Assembly (NCBI RefSeq): GCF_014695585.1 | Contig: NZ_JACJON010000054.1 | Location: 1 to 64,000 of the forward strand | Direction of reading: 5' to 3' | Origin: Microcoleus sp. FACHB-831 | GTDB taxonomy: Bacteria > Cyanobacteriota > Cyanobacteriia > Cyanobacteriales > FACHB-T130 | DNA length: 64,000 bases | Shown here: piece by piece, positions 43,705 through 52,761 of the stretch | Numbering within the stretch: the stretch's first letter is position 1 | Layout of the letters: each line of letters begins with the position of its first letter | Program-made: the position numbers and the translations under genes | Notes under the pieces: generated by a model | Told to the model about the DNA's origin: nothing | The model's input: the letters and a program-made list of their open reading frames with translations, nothing else | Database searches by the model: none

Positions 43705-44115
43705 GCTTAATTCTCCTTTACCTAGCGATATTAAACTTTACCATTAGCGCTCGGCTATTAGCTTGTGTTTATTAGCTTTCAGCTAACCGCTATTTACCCA
43801 ACCACTAACCTGATTTTCTATTTTTTCCGGAATCTTGTCCGCTAGGAACGATTGGGACTATAGACCTAACTTTTATCTACCCCGCCGAGACAGAGCAGCC
43901 TTTAGATGCTCGCGACGTTACGCCCGGAGGTAAAGCAGAAATTATAAAAATATTTTTACCAGCAGCCTTTGGAGTCTGGTGACTATTTAATTCAGCGCTA
44001 AATTGCTATTTTTTAAAAAGATTGACGGCGTAAAAATAAGGCTGCCGAATTATGCGCGATATAAATCTCTCTAAAGCGCGAAAAATAAACATAAATAAGC
44101 TTTAATGGTAGTTTT
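43705..44115. other. Intergenic region with a second TCCGGA element
   Basis: A TTTTTTCCGGA element at 43821-43831 resembles that of the patX promoter (44112-44121) and is also followed by GTCCGC. No small gene with a ribosome site is seen, so a non-coding transcript from here is possible but unproven. Confidence 0.4.
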
Positions 44116-44146
44116 TCCGGATGCATTAGCAGAAAGTCCGCATAAG
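44116..44146 (+). promoter_or_regulatory. DIF-like promoter of patX (TCCGGA)
   Basis: TCCGGA at 44116-44121, then 19 bases, then CATAAG at 44141-44146. TCCGGA near -35 is the DIF+ motif of differentiation-linked promoters in heterocyst-forming cyanobacteria. The predicted start, ~35 bases from the TCCGGA centre (~44153), leaves a ~25-base leader before the ATG at 44178. Confidence 0.5.
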
Positions 44147-44177
44147 TAAGCAGAAACCCTAATACGGACTATCGGCT

Positions 44178-44402
44178 ATGCGTGCTTCCACATCTATCGT
44201 TTTGTTGGGAATGATCTCAGTTGCGCTGTTTTTTGATTTTCAACAGCCTCAATCTCAAGCAACAAGCCTGCGGCTATCTAACGATTCTGAGCAACGTGTA
44301 GCCGCTAAAACTAACCCGCGCAAGCCTAAAGGCCACCCCCAGCGGGGTAGCGGGCGTCGAGAGTTCTTGCAATATCACGATTCTCCAATTCAGCAATCTT
44401 GA
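44178..44402 (+). CDS. patX: PatX-type RGSGR peptide precursor
   Basis: A 74-residue protein with a hydrophobic N-terminus (STSIVLLGMISVALFF, likely export signal) and RGSGR at residues 56-60 (44343-44357) in the context HPQRGSGRREFLQ. RGSGR is the pentapeptide of PatS; PatX proteins are exported precursors bearing RGSGR-like sequences and occur together with hetR in filamentous cyanobacteria. The released peptide is thought to bind HetR and inhibit differentiation. Ribosome site is weak. The TCCGGA promoter element supports the call. No hetR or patS is in the window. Confidence 0.82.
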   Translation: MRASTSIVLLGMISVALFFDFQQPQSQATSLRLSNDSEQRVAAKTNPRKPKGHPQRGSGRREFLQYHDSPIQQS

Positions 44403-44407
44403 ATTAC

Positions 44408-44434
44408 CCCAGCCTCGCGCTGGCTGGGAGATTT
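44408..44434 (+). terminator. Hairpin after patX
   Basis: CCCAGCC-TCGCGCT-GGCTGGG is a perfect 7-base stem 6 bases after the stop codon, followed by ATTTT. A short terminator is likely. Confidence 0.65.
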
Positions 44435-44500
44435 TAGATGACCCTTTATCCTTTGTGCTTTTAGTTGGTAAATGGCCAATGACGAGCTAGGAATGAATTG

Positions 44501-45175
44501 TTAGTTCCTAGCAGTTTGCCAGAGTTGGTCAACAGTAACAAACTGGTAGCCTTGGCTTAAGAGCTGGGGAATTAGCAGCGCAGTTGTTTCGGCAACATCT
44601 TGTCCGCCGTAGTAGCCATCATGCAAAACAATTAAGGAACCATTCTGAACTAAGCGCAGAACTCGTTGTACTACGACTGAAACCCCAGGTCGTTCCCAGT
44701 CCTCCGGTACAACGCTCCACATCACTGGTCTATATTGCCACTGGTGCAATAAGTTTATGGTCTGGGGTGTGAACAAGCCATTAGGAGGACGGACATCTCT
44801 AATGTTTTGAGGGTTTATTTGACAGGCTCTCGCGATCGCACTTTGGCTTTCTTCCAAACTCCGCTTCAAGTCTGCTGGACTAAAACGAGGAAAAGCGCGA
44901 TGATCGTAGCCGTGCAGCCCCAGCCAATGACCGCGCTTGTAAACTTCAAGAGCAATATTTGGTGCGCGGTCAACACAAACACCCAGCCAGAAAAAACTGG
45001 CTTTTACGCCATATTGGTCTAATACATCCAAGAGTTTTGGCGTCCACTGGCTATGGGGGCCATCATCAAAGGTGAGCGCGATCGCCCGTGAAGTTTCTGG
45101 TCCCGACCACAGACAGCTAGGAAAGCTGCGCTTGAGGATTGGGTACACAATAGGATAAAGCGGTGCTAGCTGCAT
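44501..45175 (-). CDS. Polysaccharide deacetylase (NodB domain)
   Basis: A 224-residue deacetylase with the NodB motifs ALTFDDGPHS (catalytic Asp, metal Asp), LHGYDHRAFPRFS (metal His pair), RPPNGLFT and VVPEDWERPGV. There is no clear signal peptide; the N-terminus may be an anchor. It removes acetyl groups from a cell-wall or exopolysaccharide polymer. Divergent from the lipoprotein gene at 45198, with only 22 bases between the two starts. Confidence 0.88.
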   Translation of the reverse strand: MQLAPLYPIVYPILKRSFPSCLWSGPETSRAIALTFDDGPHSQWTPKLLDVLDQYGVKASFFWLGVCVDRAPNIALEVYKRGHWLGLHGYDHRAFPRFSPADLKRSLEESQSAIARACQINPQNIRDVRPPNGLFTPQTINLLHQWQYRPVMWSVVPEDWERPGVSVVVQRVLRLVQNGSLIVLHDGYYGGQDVAETTALLIPQLLSQGYQFVTVDQLWQTARN

Positions 45176-45197
45176 TTGCTTTCTTTGCCTTTGATTA

Positions 45198-45764
45198 GTG
45201 TTAGCCGTGCCCTTGAATTCTTACTCTAGCGATCGCCAGCAAGGTCAATCTCAACGGCCTTGCCAAATTTTTTCCCTCTTTGCCAGTGTCACCCTGGCAG
45301 GATTGCTGTTTGGCTGCACCATCCAGACCACTAACCAGTATGAAGCAACAGCGCGGACAACTTACACCTGGCAAGTCCGCTACTATGCTAATCAAAGCCG
45401 CAGGGATAAAGATGAGCGGCTTGAAAGTTTAGTCTCTACCTCGTTAGTTAACCGCAATGGCGAGAAGCCAGAATCCGCCGTCATTGGCCCCGATGACAAA
45501 GGACTGTGGTGGCCCGCTATCCCCCCGAAACCGCTTCTGGATGAAATTGAAAAACGGCAGCGCCCCTACGAAACCGCCAGCCCTCCAGAGTTGTTGCAAA
45601 AAGTGGAATACCAGATTAGCTATAACAATGGTGAGAAGATTGTTTCTTTGCCTACAAATCACGATGTTTACCGGGAGGTTGCGAAGGCATATCCTACCCG
45701 CACGCCTTTGGAACTAACTTTGGGTGTTGACGATAATTCGGTGGAAAAAGCTGAACCCCGATAA
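45198..45764 (+). CDS. Putative lipoprotein
   Basis: A 188-residue protein with a signal-like segment and lipobox LLFGC (Cys ~40), but with a long basic stretch before it. The mature part is charged and unassigned. Start at ATG 45198 is provisional. Divergently placed to the deacetylase, so both may serve the envelope. Confidence 0.6.
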   Translation: MLAVPLNSYSSDRQQGQSQRPCQIFSLFASVTLAGLLFGCTIQTTNQYEATARTTYTWQVRYYANQSRRDKDERLESLVSTSLVNRNGEKPESAVIGPDDKGLWWPAIPPKPLLDEIEKRQRPYETASPPELLQKVEYQISYNNGEKIVSLPTNHDVYREVAKAYPTRTPLELTLGVDDNSVEKAEPR

Positions 45765-45808
45765 TGTTAATTTAGGTGCTGGAGAAAGTAAAAATTATTC
45801 AATTTGTA

Positions 45809-47029
45809 TCATTCTGCATCAAGTTCCCAAAATTTATCGGCAACCAACAATTTTTCAAATTCACCTGCTGGTATGGGACGGCTGAACAAATAGCCTTGTG
45901 CGGCATCACAGTTATGTTGGCAGAGGAAAGAGAGTTCTGCTTGGGTTTCGACGCCTTCAGCAATTACTTTTAAATTTAAGGTGTGAGCCATTTGAGTAAT
46001 TGCCGTTGTAATCGCGGCATTTTTGGCATCATTATTAATGTTCGAGACAAATAATCTGTCGATTTTTAGGGTGTTGAATGGAAACTGTTTTAGATAGTTT
46101 AGTGAAGAATAACCCGTACCAAAATCATCAATAGATATTTCAATTCCTAAGTTTTTAAAATCGCTCATTATTTGAATAGCTATTTTTGGATTTTCCACAA
46201 TGGTACTTTCAGTTAGTTCTAATTCTAGATATTTGGGTTCAAGATTAGTTTCTTGTAGTATCTGGAGAACTCGGTTACGCAGATTTGGTTGATTGAATTG
46301 GCGGGCTGACAAGTTTACAGCTATTTGTAAAGGCGAAAGCCCAGCGAGTTGCCAAGCTTTAGCCTGCGTGCAAGCAGTATGCAAAACCCATTCACCAATG
46401 GGGATAATCCATCCGGTTTCTTCGGCTAGGGGAATAAACTCCATAGGCGAAACTAGCCCTTGTCTTGGATGCAGCCAACGCAGTAAAACTTCTGCTCCCA
46501 TGATTTTTCCGGTATGGAGATCGATCTGGGGTTGATAGTATGGTTGAAATTCTCGCCGTTCTAATGCGTGACGCAGGCTTGTCTGTATGTCATTCAATCG
46601 TTCTGCGGCAGGCAGGGGTGGGGTAGAGTAGGGCTGATTAATGGCTACTTGCCTTTCAAATCTAGCGGCGATCGCGCCAAGCAATTCAACTCTGGTAAAT
46701 GGTTTGGTTAGATAATCATCTGCACCCAGTTCCATGCCTTGACGCAAATCGGATCTATCGGCTTTGGCGCTGAGAAAAATAAAGGGGATGCTTGCGGTTT
46801 CTGGTGAAGATCGCAAGGCGGTAATCACGCCGTAACCATCGAGGTTGGGCATCATAATGTCGCACAAAATCAGATCGGGTAAGTGCGTCTGTGCTAACTG
46901 TAAACCAGCGAGACCATCCACTGCGGCGATCGCGTCAAATCCCTCTGCTTTCAGAAGTATTAGCAGGTTGTTTCTCACGGGCGGCTCGTCTTCAATTACG
47001 AGAATTTTTTTCTTATATTTATCCGTCAT
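45809..47029 (-). CDS. Response regulator with EAL c-di-GMP phosphodiesterase domain
   Basis: A 406-residue REC-EAL protein. REC has Asp57 in LILCDIMMPNLDG; the EAL domain has the motif as EVL (GAEVLLRW), NLSARQF, LELTESTI and DDFGTGYSSL, so all main metal- and substrate-binding residues look present and it is probably an active phosphodiesterase. I start at ATG 47029 (AGGAAAG at 8 bases), which leaves 13 bases to the kinase stop; an earlier ATG would overlap it. Co-transcribed with the ethylene-receptor-like kinase, its likely cognate kinase. Confidence 0.9.
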   Translation of the reverse strand: MTDKYKKKILVIEDEPPVRNNLLILLKAEGFDAIAAVDGLAGLQLAQTHLPDLILCDIMMPNLDGYGVITALRSSPETASIPFIFLSAKADRSDLRQGMELGADDYLTKPFTRVELLGAIAARFERQVAINQPYSTPPLPAAERLNDIQTSLRHALERREFQPYYQPQIDLHTGKIMGAEVLLRWLHPRQGLVSPMEFIPLAEETGWIIPIGEWVLHTACTQAKAWQLAGLSPLQIAVNLSARQFNQPNLRNRVLQILQETNLEPKYLELELTESTIVENPKIAIQIMSDFKNLGIEISIDDFGTGYSSLNYLKQFPFNTLKIDRLFVSNINNDAKNAAITTAITQMAHTLNLKVIAEGVETQAELSFLCQHNCDAAQGYLFSRPIPAGEFEKLLVADKFWELDAE

Positions 47030-47042
47030 TTGTCTTACTTTC

Positions 47043-49550
47043 CTATTGGTTATAGATCGGCACGCAGACTCTAAATGTTGTGCCAAGCCCAACTTCACTT
47101 AGTACGGAAATATGCCCGCGATGCAAGTCCACGCACTTTTTTACAATAGCCAAACCCAACCCGGTACCGGAGATGTTGCCTACATTTGTTGCCCGATGAA
47201 AAAACTCAAATAGGTGTTGCTGGTCTTCTTTGGGAATACCAATGCCCCGATCTTGAATCTGGAATACGGCTTCACCATTTTTGCAATCTAACTCCAACGT
47301 CACTTTGTCACCTTGGGGAGAGTACTTGATGGCGTTAATGAGCAGATTACTTAGAATTTGCCGCAGCAGTTTTTGATCTATTGCAGCAGTGATTCCTTGG
47401 TAATTAGAAATAACAGCGATCGCGCAGTCGGTACCTGCATTCAGTTGTATTTCTGCTGCTAAATGGCGACAGAACTTTATCAGATCCACAATGGTCGGTT
47501 TAAACTCTAGCTTGCCTGCTTCAGCTCTACCGATGAGCAAAATATCATCAAGCAAGTTAGTCATCTGTTGAACTGCTGCCTGAATCAGATGTAGTTGTTC
47601 GAGTTTTTCCTCTTCAGTCCAGCTGTGGCCGTAATATTCTAGTAATTCAGCTGCCGACAAAATAGTAGTTAGCGGCGTGCGGAATTCATGGCTCGTTATA
47701 GAGACAAAGCGAGATTTCAGTTCGCTGAGTTGTTTCTCCTTTGCTAAAGCATTAAAAATTTCTGCTTCTGCACGCTTGCGGTCGGTGATGTCTTGGATCT
47801 GCGAAACCTGGTAAAGAGGTTGCCCGTGAACGTTCTGTACGACGGAATTTGTTAGCTGAATCCATACTACGTGCCCGCGTTTGTGGATGTATCGCTTTTC
47901 AATCTGGAAGCGGTGAATATCACCATCCAATATACGTTTGTGAGATTTAAGGGTGATATCCAAGTCATCTTGATGGGTGATTGCCCTGATGGTTGTAGCC
48001 TGCAATTCTGGCTCAGAGTAGCCCAACATATCGCACAGAGAGCGATTAACCCGCAAGAAACGACCATCGGTTGCGATTAAGGCTATGCCAATGGCGGCAT
48101 CCTCAAAAGCACTTCTGAATAGTTCCTCACTTTCTCGCAAAGCCTCTTCAAAAGCTTTGCGCTCGGTGATGTCATTCAGCGTACCAGAAGTGCCGATAAT
48201 CGTCCCGTCGCTAGCAGGGATTAGTCGGGCATAGACTTCAATCCAGCGGTAGCCTACAGCTCCCTCAGTCGCCGTTGAGAGGGGGGAAGATAAGAAAGAA
48301 TTTTTACTTTTGGTCAGGTAGCGAATCTCGCCACGGCAATAGTTTTTTTTGCCTTCAACCAGCGGTTGAAACAGCTGTAAATGGCGATCGCGATCGTCGG
48401 GATGAACATAATTCAAACCTGTTGTACCGATGCTCTCTTCGACGGAAAAACCAGTGATTTCTGCCCAGGCAGGATTAAGAAACGTCCAACAACCATGTGC
48501 ATCTGTCTGGAAAATCACTTCTTTAACGTTGTCAACGACAGACCGATATTTCTCCTCACTCTCCCGCAGAGCCTCCTGCGCCTCGTGCCGCTCGACCACG
48601 AGAGCCAGTAGTTGCCCGTTCACATAGGTTAATTCAGATGTCCGCTGTTGTACTCTAATTTCTAGCTCTTGGTTAAGTTTTTGTACTGCCGCTTCTGCCT
48701 GCTTGCGAGCCGTGATGTTAGTACCTGTGCCTATTAGCCTGTAGATTCGCCCATTGTTATCGTACAAGGGGGTTAAGGTTGTCATCCACCACCTATCTTC
48801 TCCTGGGAATGGCAAACATTCCTCGTAAGAAATCGTAGTTCCTGCACCAACACACTCTGCATAGCGCTGGCTTAATACCTCTGCTAGATGTGGGGGTAAT
48901 GCCTGTGAGGGCGTCTTGCCCCGCAGAGCATCTGACGGGAGTCCTGTCAAGCTTTCAGTAGCTGGGTTCAGCCCCCCGTAACGAAATGTGCCATCTTCGA
49001 GGACATCTACGACAAAAATCGCATTAGCCACTCCGTCATAAATGCTGCGTAAAAACTCTTGCCGCTCTTGCAGTTTTTCCTCGGCTCGTAGGCGTTCCTT
49101 TAGTTCGTTTTCCAGTTTGCTATTAGCTGCTTCCAAAAGAACCGGATTTGGCATAGCTAGTGCTTTGGGTATCAATGGCATTAGTTCCACAGCGGTGTAT
49201 GCAGAAACCGCAGCTGTCATCGCTTTCACGATACCCGAGAGCCAATAGTGGGGATACCACAGCGTCCACACTTCCATCAGATGTCCGGTGCCGCAAAAGA
49301 TAATGAAGGCTCCAAACAAGACGAATATTCCGCTGAAGGGAACATTATGGCGCTGGCGGACGAAGTAGAGCAGAAACGCTGTAAGCGAGTAATATGCTGC
49401 GGCAATTAACAGGTCTGACACCACATGTAGCCCTACTAACTCTGGCTGCCAGAGGTAACAGTGCCCATGCGGAATAAACTGCCGATAAGACAGCAAACCA
49501 TTAAAAAAATCCAACATTAAGCCTTTTCCTATAGGATGCTTAAAAACCAA
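47043..49550 (-). CDS. Sensor kinase with ethylene-receptor-like membrane domain and PAS domains
   Basis: An 835-residue kinase. Residues ~25-125 hold three spans with SDLLIAAAYYS and GAFIIFCGTGHLMEVW: Asp46, Tyr53, Cys86 and His90 lie at the same spacing as Asp25, Tyr32, Cys65 and His69 of plant ETR1, of which Cys65 and His69 hold copper for ethylene. Three PAS domains (~175-600) follow, then HisKA (SHEFRTPLTTI, His ~645) and HATPase. Pro36 of ETR1 is Thr here. First gene of an operon with the REC-EAL gene. Ethylene binding is inferred. Confidence 0.9.
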   Translation of the reverse strand: MVFKHPIGKGLMLDFFNGLLSYRQFIPHGHCYLWQPELVGLHVVSDLLIAAAYYSLTAFLLYFVRQRHNVPFSGIFVLFGAFIIFCGTGHLMEVWTLWYPHYWLSGIVKAMTAAVSAYTAVELMPLIPKALAMPNPVLLEAANSKLENELKERLRAEEKLQERQEFLRSIYDGVANAIFVVDVLEDGTFRYGGLNPATESLTGLPSDALRGKTPSQALPPHLAEVLSQRYAECVGAGTTISYEECLPFPGEDRWWMTTLTPLYDNNGRIYRLIGTGTNITARKQAEAAVQKLNQELEIRVQQRTSELTYVNGQLLALVVERHEAQEALRESEEKYRSVVDNVKEVIFQTDAHGCWTFLNPAWAEITGFSVEESIGTTGLNYVHPDDRDRHLQLFQPLVEGKKNYCRGEIRYLTKSKNSFLSSPLSTATEGAVGYRWIEVYARLIPASDGTIIGTSGTLNDITERKAFEEALRESEELFRSAFEDAAIGIALIATDGRFLRVNRSLCDMLGYSEPELQATTIRAITHQDDLDITLKSHKRILDGDIHRFQIEKRYIHKRGHVVWIQLTNSVVQNVHGQPLYQVSQIQDITDRKRAEAEIFNALAKEKQLSELKSRFVSITSHEFRTPLTTILSAAELLEYYGHSWTEEEKLEQLHLIQAAVQQMTNLLDDILLIGRAEAGKLEFKPTIVDLIKFCRHLAAEIQLNAGTDCAIAVISNYQGITAAIDQKLLRQILSNLLINAIKYSPQGDKVTLELDCKNGEAVFQIQDRGIGIPKEDQQHLFEFFHRATNVGNISGTGLGLAIVKKCVDLHRGHISVLSEVGLGTTFRVCVPIYNQ

Positions 49551-50821
49551 TTTTTACATTAACGCCTGAAGTCAGCTTTGAAGCTAGAAGCCTTTCTCTG
49601 GCTGGGTTTGAGCCATAATCAATTAAAATTGTTTTTCATAAAATTTTGAAGTTGTTTATATTTACGAGCGAGTTTTGAAATGAAGGTCACATTATCTCAA
49701 CCCCCTACTTATTGTGCGCCTTTTTCCTCGGCTCTCCATAGGGCGTAATTTCTTGACAAATCGGAGTTCAGCTTCTCCTTACGCTCTGTATCGCGGCAAG
49801 TTGGTTTCTTTTATAAATAGAAAAATATAGAACAAGCGTACTAATCAAGTGTGTGAGTAATTGGTGAATTTTTTCATTAGAGGCTGCCATATATCAGATC
49901 AATTCATTAGAATGGCTGAGTGTATTTCCGCTCTTTATATTGGGTTCGCCAGCCCAAAGGTGGAGTACATTTAAGAAGAATTATGCACGACAGGAGAGGA
50001 AGCAGGGATTTCTAAACTGACAAGCTGAGTGGGGTGAGTATGCGAGGATGCTTGCCAAACATAGCCTTAATAGGCGCGGCGATAATATGGCGACAATATA
50101 TAGAACAGTTAGAATGAAGGCGATAGGGCGAAACACAAGATACAAAGAGAGGAGCCATGAGGATTCGTGGGGATTTACCCTCTCCCTTCTAGTTCTTGAT
50201 TCGGACGCATAATTGCTCCTGCTAGGAATTGTTCGGGCGATCGCCGGGAACCGCAGCTAGCTGCGTGTCAGCTCTGTCAAACGTCAATTAGAATGCTGCC
50301 AACTCCATCACCAGTCAATTCAACAATATGAGGTAAGCATGGGTGCATTAATTCCGCGCTACGCAGCGGCTACTATTCCACGAAAACAAACCTATAATAG
50401 TCGAACAGACAGCGAATTGTAGAATTCAAACAGCGATCGCACATTGAAGACAACGAAGACTGCAACACAGCCACGAACATTTTTTAGAACTTTCTGTTCG
50501 CTACCATCCGATGGCATTATCTGGCAGGAAAAGCAGGCTTTACGTTATCTTCATAATCAAAGGTTTAAAATCAAAACCAGCGTGCAATTTTTGTGAGAAA
50601 GGCTACAATCGGAAAGGTCTTACACCAAATCCAGCATTAACAACTATCAAAACGCTGCTACTGCATGCTAGCTGTCCGAGAAAGCCTTCTACCTTTCAAT
50701 GACAAGCGTTGCTATGTGAGCGTTGATAAGCTGGCAAGTCTTATCACTATCTAACTTGTCTCAAGTAGATTAACCAACACTATCTTTTGGTCTTTAACTG
50801 AAGGAGCATGAGGAATTCGGC
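49551..50821. other. Long spacer upstream of sigA, no gene seen
   Basis: About 1.27 kb without a supportable gene. A GAGAGGAGCC ribosome-like site precedes a 10-codon ATG frame at ~50157, and a 63-codon frame at 50511-50702 has no ribosome site and looks non-coding. The region probably holds the sigA promoters and a long leader; sigma-factor genes in cyanobacteria often have such leaders. Confidence 0.45.
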
Positions 50822-51949
50822 ATGACCCAGGCAACCAACGACGTACTCGAAACAATGATTCCCCCTGAGAGCGAAATGTTGGAGCTCTTAATTGAGGAAG
50901 AAGCAGACCGAGACGAATTTTTGGATGTTGCACCGGATGAGGACGACGGTAAGCCTGGTAAGGTTGCAAGAGGCCGTCGTCGCGCCCAAACCAAAAAGAA
51001 ACATTACACAGAAGACTCGATTCGTCTCTACCTCCAAGAAATTGGTCGCATCAGACTGTTGCGTGCGGACGAAGAAATTGAATTAGCCCGCAAAATTGCC
51101 GATTTACTGCAATTGGAGCGCGTACACGAGCAACTATCCGAGCGCTTGGATCGACACCCCCAAGACAAGGAATGGGCTGAGGCGGTAAATATGCCGTTAC
51201 CTCAGTTCCGCAGTCGCTTGTACTTAGGACGGCGGGCAAAGGACAAAATGGTGCAGTCTAACCTCCGTCTGGTGGTTTCGATTGCGAAAAAATATATGAA
51301 TCGGGGATTGTCGTTCCAAGACCTGATTCAAGAAGGCAGCCTGGGTCTGATTCGTGCCGCTGAGAAATTCGATCACGAAAAAGGTTACAAGTTCTCCACT
51401 TATGCAACTTGGTGGATTCGTCAGGCAATAACACGCGCGATCGCGGATCAATCTCGCACGATCCGCTTGCCCGTTCACCTCTACGAAACCATTTCTCGCA
51501 TTAAGAAAACTACCAAGCTTCTTTCCCAAGAAATGGGCCGCAAACCAACTGAAGAAGAAATCGCCACTCGCATGGAAATGACCATCGAGAAACTGCGATT
51601 TATTGCTAAATCAGCACAGTTGCCCATATCTTTGGAAACTCCAATTGGCAAAGAAGAAGATTCCCGCCTTGGAGACTTTATCGAAGCTGATGGTGAAACT
51701 CCAGAAGATCAAGTTTCCAAGAACCTCCTCCGGGAAGACTTAGAAAGCGTCCTGGATACCCTCAGCCCCCGCGAACGCGATGTTTTGCGGCTGCGCTACG
51801 GTTTGGATGATGGACGCATGAAGACGCTAGAAGAAATAGGCCAAATTTTCAACGTCACCCGCGAACGCATTCGTCAAATTGAAGCGAAAGCTCTCCGCAA
51901 GTTGCGCCATCCCAATCGCAACAGCATTCTCAAAGAATACATCCGCTAG
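50822..51949 (+). CDS. sigA: Primary RNA polymerase sigma factor SigA
   Basis: A 375-residue group 1 sigma-70 factor. Region 1.2 has [12 protein letters not shown]; region 2 has [20 protein letters not shown] then [20 protein letters not shown] and [20 protein letters not shown]; region 3 lies in the middle; region 4 has [20 protein letters not shown] then [20 protein letters not shown]. The short Lys/Arg-rich linker before region 1.2 ([16 protein letters not shown]) is typical of cyanobacterial SigA. TGAGG lies 8 bases upstream of the start. A terminator follows at 51969. Confidence 0.97.
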   Translation: MTQATNDVLETMIPPESEMLELLIEEEADRDEFLDVAPDEDDGKPGKVARGRRRAQTKKKHYTEDSIRLYLQEIGRIRLLRADEEIELARKIADLLQLERVHEQLSERLDRHPQDKEWAEAVNMPLPQFRSRLYLGRRAKDKMVQSNLRLVVSIAKKYMNRGLSFQDLIQEGSLGLIRAAEKFDHEKGYKFSTYATWWIRQAITRAIADQSRTIRLPVHLYETISRIKKTTKLLSQEMGRKPTEEEIATRMEMTIEKLRFIAKSAQLPISLETPIGKEEDSRLGDFIEADGETPEDQVSKNLLREDLESVLDTLSPRERDVLRLRYGLDDGRMKTLEEIGQIFNVTRERIRQIEAKALRKLRHPNRNSILKEYIR

Positions 51950-51968
51950 AGAATAGCTTTCCTCTATC

Positions 51969-51998
51969 TGGGGGCGGGGTTTCTCCGCTCCCATTTTT
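51969..51998 (+). terminator. Rho-independent terminator of sigA
   Basis: TGGGGGCGG / CCGCTCCCA form a 9-base stem with one wobble, loop GGTTTCT, followed by TTTTT, 19 bases after the stop. Confidence 0.88.
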
Positions 51999-52167
51999 CA
52001 TTCAAGTTTTGGCTTCTGAATAGTCAGAATTAGCCTTTGTAGATAATAATGTCAATCGCTGCTAAAGAACTATCGCAGTAGGGTTTGTGCAGCTCAATAT
52101 TTTATTAACAGCAAAATAGATAATACTCAGCGACTCGCTATACAGTTCCACAATTACAAAACCTAAT

Positions 52168-52199
52168 AAAAAAACTGGATCTTTTTTAAGAAAACCCAG
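52168..52199 (-). terminator. Rho-independent terminator of the HLIP pair
   Basis: On the minus strand CTGGG.. pairs with ..CCAG (~9 pairs including U-G), followed by seven Ts (A on the plus strand at 52168-52174). It lies ~45 bases after the second HLIP stop. Confidence 0.75.
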
Positions 52200-52241
52200 C
52201 TAATTTGATATTGAGATTTATTGAGGTTGAAAGTTAAAAAG

Positions 52242-52391
52242 CTACAGCAGCCCCAGCCAGTGCAACACGCCTTGACCAGTTGCTACTTCCGTCATGACAG
52301 CAGCGACAAAACCAATCATTGCCAAACGCCCGTTCAAACTTTCAGCTTGTGCTGTAAACCCAAATTTTTCAGCTTTTTGATGAGCTTGCAT
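52242..52391 (-). CDS. High-light-inducible protein (HLIP/SCP) 2
   Basis: A 49-residue one-helix protein: [20 protein letters not shown] then [13 protein letters not shown]. ExxNGR with AMIGF is the chlorophyll-binding motif of HLIP/SCP/Ohp proteins, which bind chlorophyll a and carotenoid and protect photosystem II under strong light. It follows the paralogous gene 53 bases upstream and ends in a terminator. Confidence 0.92.
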   Translation of the reverse strand: MQAHQKAEKFGFTAQAESLNGRLAMIGFVAAVMTEVATGQGVLHWLGLL

Positions 52392-52444
52392 AGTCAGAAC
52401 TCCGGTGAAATTTCAGGTTAACCAGGATTGCCAAGGAAGGGAAA

Positions 52445-52603
52445 TTAAATAAATCCCCAGAAATGCAGCACGCCTTGACCAGTAACCAATTCAATAAGTA
52501 CCGCAGCAGCAAAACCAATCATCGCGAAACGCCCATTCCAGTTTTCCGCTTGCGGCGTAAAGCCAAACTTCACAGCGTTCCGATCTTCACGTTGAGCTTG
52601 CAT
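52445..52603 (-). CDS. High-light-inducible protein (HLIP/SCP) 1
   Basis: A 52-residue one-helix protein: [20 protein letters not shown] then [20 protein letters not shown]. It carries the ExxNGR..MxGF chlorophyll-binding motif. First of a tandem HLIP pair, with an HLR1 promoter 34 bases upstream of its ATG. CGGAG ~9 bases upstream is a fair ribosome site. Confidence 0.93.
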   Translation of the reverse strand: MQAQREDRNAVKFGFTPQAENWNGRFAMIGFAAAVLIELVTGQGVLHFWGFI

Positions 52604-52636
52604 AGTCCGAACTCCGTGTAATGACTTTTGTTAAAC

Positions 52637-52675
52637 TATGTAAAATAATGTAACTAAAGTTTTGTAAAAGCGCAA
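52637..52675 (-). promoter_or_regulatory. HLIP promoter with HLR1 box (RpaB-type)
   Basis: On the minus strand TTGCGC (52675-52670), 17 bases, TACATT (52652-52647) give the core promoter, and GTTACATT-AT-TTTACATA (52654-52637) matches the HLR1 consensus without mismatch and covers the -10. A further KTTACAWW-like half site lies just upstream. The geometry is identical to that at 28656-28694. Confidence 0.8.
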
Positions 52676-52761
52676 CAGCTTGCGCCGTTGGGTGGATGAC
52701 TTGTTTTTAGTGCCACAATAAAAAGCAACTCGGCTGGATTCCTCTCACGTCCAAAAAAGCT

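Noticed and set aside
50808-50825. 5-codon frame (ATG 50808) overlapping the sigA start as ATGA
   Set aside because: The ribosome-like AAGGAG lies only 1 base before the ATG, too close; likely coincidence with the sigA ribosome site.
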